A DNA stretch of 64,000 nt from positions 744,001 through 808,000 of the forward strand of contig CAXXPQ010000002.1 in NCBI GenBank assembly GCA_963668655.2. Reading direction: 5' to 3'. Made by a program: the position numbers and the translations under genes. The DNA is from G963668655 sp963668655 (GTDB lineage: Bacteria; Myxococcota_A; SURF-8). Every line of letters starts with the position of its first letter. The stretch's first letter is position 1. Positions 61,784 through 64,000 of the stretch are shown here, one piece after another. The notes below the pieces were generated by a model that was given only the letters and a program-made list of their open reading frames with translations, searched no databases and was not told the origin of the DNA.

Positions 61784-63073
61784 TCAGGACCGGATGCGTT
61801 CGATGAAAGCCTCGACCCGGGTGCGGATCTGTTCCACATCCTCCGCGCTGTAATCGGTGTCGATGCGCAGGGTCGGAACGCCCGCATCCTCCAGTTCGCG
61901 CTCGAACGGCATGGCCTCCATCTGATACGGCGAACAGAATTGCAGGCCGTAATGCAGCACGCCGTCGGCCTTGGTCTTCGCCGCGATGGATTTCACGTGC
62001 TCCAGGCGCGAGGGATTGGGCGTGAACACGGCGCAGTCGATGGACAGATAGCGTTCCACCAGGTTGTCGATAAGCCCTTCCACCGTATCGCCTTCCGGAT
62101 TGGTGAGCGTCTGGGTGCCGCGATCGCCCACGCAGGATTCGTCGCCCACGAGGACGGCGCCCGCGCTTTCCACGATGCTGTGCAGCTTCCAGTTCGGCAC
62201 CGCCATGGGGCAGCCGGACACCACGAGGCGCGGCGTTCCGGCGGGCGCGGCCCCCCGTTTCTCGGCGATGCGCGCCTCCAGTTCGTCGTTGATCTTCTCC
62301 ACCGAGGCGGTGAAGCGCTCCGGGTCGTCGTAGAAAAAGACCTGGTTGGCCAAAAGGGCGTCCAGCCCGGAAATCGGTGCGGGATCGGCGCTACGCAGGT
62401 CGGAGAGGCGATGCATGGCCCGGCGCTTCTTGTTGACGATATCGATGCCCTTCCGGAAACTCTCCACCGTGATCGTGCGGCCGGACTTCGCCTCCAGCTT
62501 TTTCATAAGCCGCATGAACTCCGCCTTCAACAGCGCCTTTCCGGCCTCGCTCTTCACCTGGGGAAGATCCATGGCATAGAAATCCGGCACCATGGACGCG
62601 AAGGTTTCGTAGCTCTTCTTCTTGCCGTCGCAGGTGTTTTCTCCCACGATGACATCGGACGCGGCGATATAGGGGCAGACGCGCTCGGCCACGAAGCCGA
62701 AGGCCGACTTGATCAGCGAGCAGGTGTTGCGCGGAACGTGACGCTCCGCCGCCTCCAGTCCGAACTCGGCCCCGGCGCAGAGCCCCACGGAAACGCCGTC
62801 CACCGCCAGGATCAGTTCCTCGGGCACGAACACGCAGAACGAGCCCACCACGATGCGGCCTTCCGCCTTGGCGTCCATCAGTTCCTTGATGCGCAGGCCG
62901 TGGACCTCACTCATTACGAAATCGAAATACCCCATGCCCTCCGGACGGTCCTTCTGTGAAAGAAAGATGTCCTGATAGGCCTGTCCCAGCACGCCCAGCA
63001 GGGCGTCGTGTTTTTGCAGATCGAGCCCCAGCTCGGCCCACATCGGATGATAATCGACGGCTTGATCGTTCAT
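61784..63073 (-). CDS. Double-cubane-cluster-type reductase (2-hydroxyacyl-CoA dehydratase D family)
   Basis: 429 residues from MNDQAVDYHPMW, with GGAGG 6 bp upstream; the 42-codon extension lacks homology and is rejected. Family motifs: VGSFCVFVPEELILAVDGVS, CAGAEFGLEAAERHVPRNTC, SLIKSAFGF, ENTCDGKKKSYE, VVSGCPMAVPNWKLH, DESCVGDRG and LQFCSPYQMEAMPFE. Many conserved Cys (80, 99, 118, 133, 148 and later) support a double-cubane [8Fe-9S]-type cluster protein rather than a true dehydratase, which has two subunits. Such proteins with their activator reduce small molecules at very low potential; the natural substrate is unknown. Likely oxygen-sensitive. Confidence 0.85.
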   Translation of the reverse strand: MNDQAVDYHPMWAELGLDLQKHDALLGVLGQAYQDIFLSQKDRPEGMGYFDFVMSEVHGLRIKELMDAKAEGRIVVGSFCVFVPEELILAVDGVSVGLCAGAEFGLEAAERHVPRNTCSLIKSAFGFVAERVCPYIAASDVIVGENTCDGKKKSYETFASMVPDFYAMDLPQVKSEAGKALLKAEFMRLMKKLEAKSGRTITVESFRKGIDIVNKKRRAMHRLSDLRSADPAPISGLDALLANQVFFYDDPERFTASVEKINDELEARIAEKRGAAPAGTPRLVVSGCPMAVPNWKLHSIVESAGAVLVGDESCVGDRGTQTLTNPEGDTVEGLIDNLVERYLSIDCAVFTPNPSRLEHVKSIAAKTKADGVLHYGLQFCSPYQMEAMPFERELEDAGVPTLRIDTDYSAEDVEQIRTRVEAFIERIRS

Positions 63074-63632
63074 GGCAATCCTCCATTCGTTGCATGAGGG
63101 CGGTCGTCCCGCCCCGGTCCGGAGGATCGATTTTCTGGGAGAATCAGATTCCGGAAGGAGAGGAAAAACCGCTCGGTTTAATCGGGAAAGAAGCCCCACG
63201 GGCTTCCAAGGCTTCCCTTCAGGTTTTATGACCTATGTGCCTGCGCATCGCTTTCCTCTTGAAAAGATGTCGGTTCGATCAGGGCGGCATCGAATTCCGC
63301 CGCAAGAAAACCTACCCGAAAAGCGCGCCGAAATCAAGTTCCGGTTTCCCGCGCCCGGGGAAAACCGGCGGGATCGCGCCGCCGGACGATTCTTCGGGCG
63401 TGAAAAGGCGAAAGCGACCGCTTTCACCGCCAACCATGTCTCTCCGAATCGGCCGAAAAAGCGGGATTTCCCCCGTTTTCATCCTCCCGGAGCCGACACG
63501 CCCCGGCTTTTTTTTCCTTCGATCGCCGGATAAAAATCATTAGCATTCCGTTAGGATCGTGTTAAGATTTCGTTCCGACACCCGCTCGGGTTTGGCGAAC
63601 ATCCCGTGGAAAGATCGATCCCGGAGGTTGGA
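63074..63632. other. Intergenic region between divergent reductase operon and edge lipoprotein
   Basis: About 560 bp. Contains GAAGCCC-CAC-GGGCTTC (63190-63206), a hairpin about 115 bp upstream of the reductase start that, on the minus strand, is followed by TTTCCC and could attenuate that operon. There is a T-rich run at 63507-63514. Short open frames here have no ribosome-binding site or domain. No clear promoter was identified. Confidence 0.5.
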
Positions 63633-64000
63633 ATGGAACGGAAACACCTGAACTTACTGGTTTTATTATCCTTACTGGCATTGCTGAGCCTGGGCGCGAG
63701 CGCCTGCCTGGAGTCGGATCGGAACGCCCCGGACGGCGATCTGTCGCCGGCGGACACCGATTCCCCGCCGGACGGCGACGCGGATACGCCCACCCCGCCG
63801 GACGGCGACGCGGATGCGGCCTCCGAGGAACCTTTCAGCGAGGTGGTGGATGTAAACGAGCCGGATTCCTGGATCTCGGAGGAAAACCGCACCCCGCGTT
63901 TTCTGCACCTGACCTACCGGCAGGATCCGAAAAACGCCGTCACCGTGCAATGGCAGACGGAATTCACCGATATCGATGTCTATCCGGCCAGGGTCTGGTT
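63633..64000 (+). CDS. DGD-linker lipoprotein with purple-acid-phosphatase-type N-domain (3' end outside window)
   Basis: 122 residues visible, frame open to the right edge. GGAGG lies 5 bp before the ATG. Signal peptide LLVLLSLLALLSLGASAC with Cys25 as lipidation site, then an acidic linker with three spaced PPDGD or PDGD units, then a domain start at about 88 (TPRFLHLTYRQDPKNAVTVQ, WQTEF). This matches the N-terminal Fn3-like domain of purple acid phosphatases. The catalytic metallophosphatase part, if present, would lie beyond the window. Confidence 0.75.
   Translation, partial: MERKHLNLLVLLSLLALLSLGASACLESDRNAPDGDLSPADTDSPPDGDADTPTPPDGDADAASEEPFSEVVDVNEPDSWISEENRTPRFLHLTYRQDPKNAVTVQWQTEFTDIDVYPARVW

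Noticed and set aside
61784..63073. True 2-hydroxyacyl-CoA dehydratase
   Set aside because: Those enzymes need two D-family subunits plus usually a CoA-transferase; only one D-type protein with extra Cys is present, fitting the double-cubane reductase class.
63235..63543. A 102-codon frame before the right-edge lipoprotein
   Set aside because: No ribosome-binding site or homology-like pattern; overlaps another equally meaningless frame.

Overview
The window reads as a chromosomal segment of a GC-rich, Gram-negative-type bacterium. Two things suggest a deltaproteobacterial or Myxococcota-like lineage. The first is a set of secreted lipoproteins with acidic Asp-Gly-Asp tracts, Cys-rich modules and a SUMF1-type domain. 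The second is an E. coli-like gene order (thr-tyr-gly-thr tRNAs followed by tuf). There is no 16S rRNA here, so the placement is tentative. The double-cubane reductase/activase pair and the FmdE-family protein fit an anaerobic or facultative lifestyle, which is also inference.

Left part (1-12,800): the 3' part of a giant modular surface protein ending in a SUMF1/formylglycine-generating-enzyme-like domain, then three lipoproteins: two with DGD repeats and Cys-rich modules, one with a ZU5-like domain. Next comes an IS630-family element whose transposase needs a -1 frameshift, and a solitary copy of a repeat that also flanks the RAYT gene 38 kb away.

Centre (12,780-47,035, all minus strand): a nearly complete information-processing supercluster. 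Read 5' to 3' it is tRNA-Thr(UGU), tRNA-Tyr, tRNA-Gly, tRNA-Thr(GGU), tuf, rpmG, tRNA-Trp, secE, nusG, rplK, rplA, rplJ, rplL, rpoB, rpoC, rpsL, rpsG, fusA, tuf, then the S10, spc and alpha operons from rpsJ to rplQ, closed by a strong terminator. Strong sigma70-type promoters lie before the tRNA operon and before rpsL. An L10-type leader precedes rplJ. The two tuf genes look identical. Oddities include a tandem duplication of the C-terminal module of L15, a Lys/Ala/Pro-rich insertion in L18, an incomplete zinc ribbon in L33 and no infA between map and rpmJ.

Right part (47,036-64,000): a RecA-like protein without a P-loop diverges from the tRNA operon. It is followed by a small Cys-rich lipoprotein, an aspartokinase overlapping a GNAT acetyltransferase, a RAYT (REP-associated tyrosine transposase) bracketed by inverted repeats with variable hairpins, and an FmdE-family protein translationally coupled to a ferric-reductase-like membrane protein. 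A PAS histidine kinase/NarL-type regulator pair follows, with a small AT-rich membrane protein gene downstream. The last block is metabolic: xsc (sulfoacetaldehyde acetyltransferase) and a SerC-like aminotransferase with an altered substrate pocket, facing a minus-strand trio of double-cubane reductase, its ATPase activator and a YedF-like protein. At the right edge begins another DGD lipoprotein, with a purple-acid-phosphatase-type N-terminal domain.

All functional calls are from reading sequence motifs. No database search was possible.
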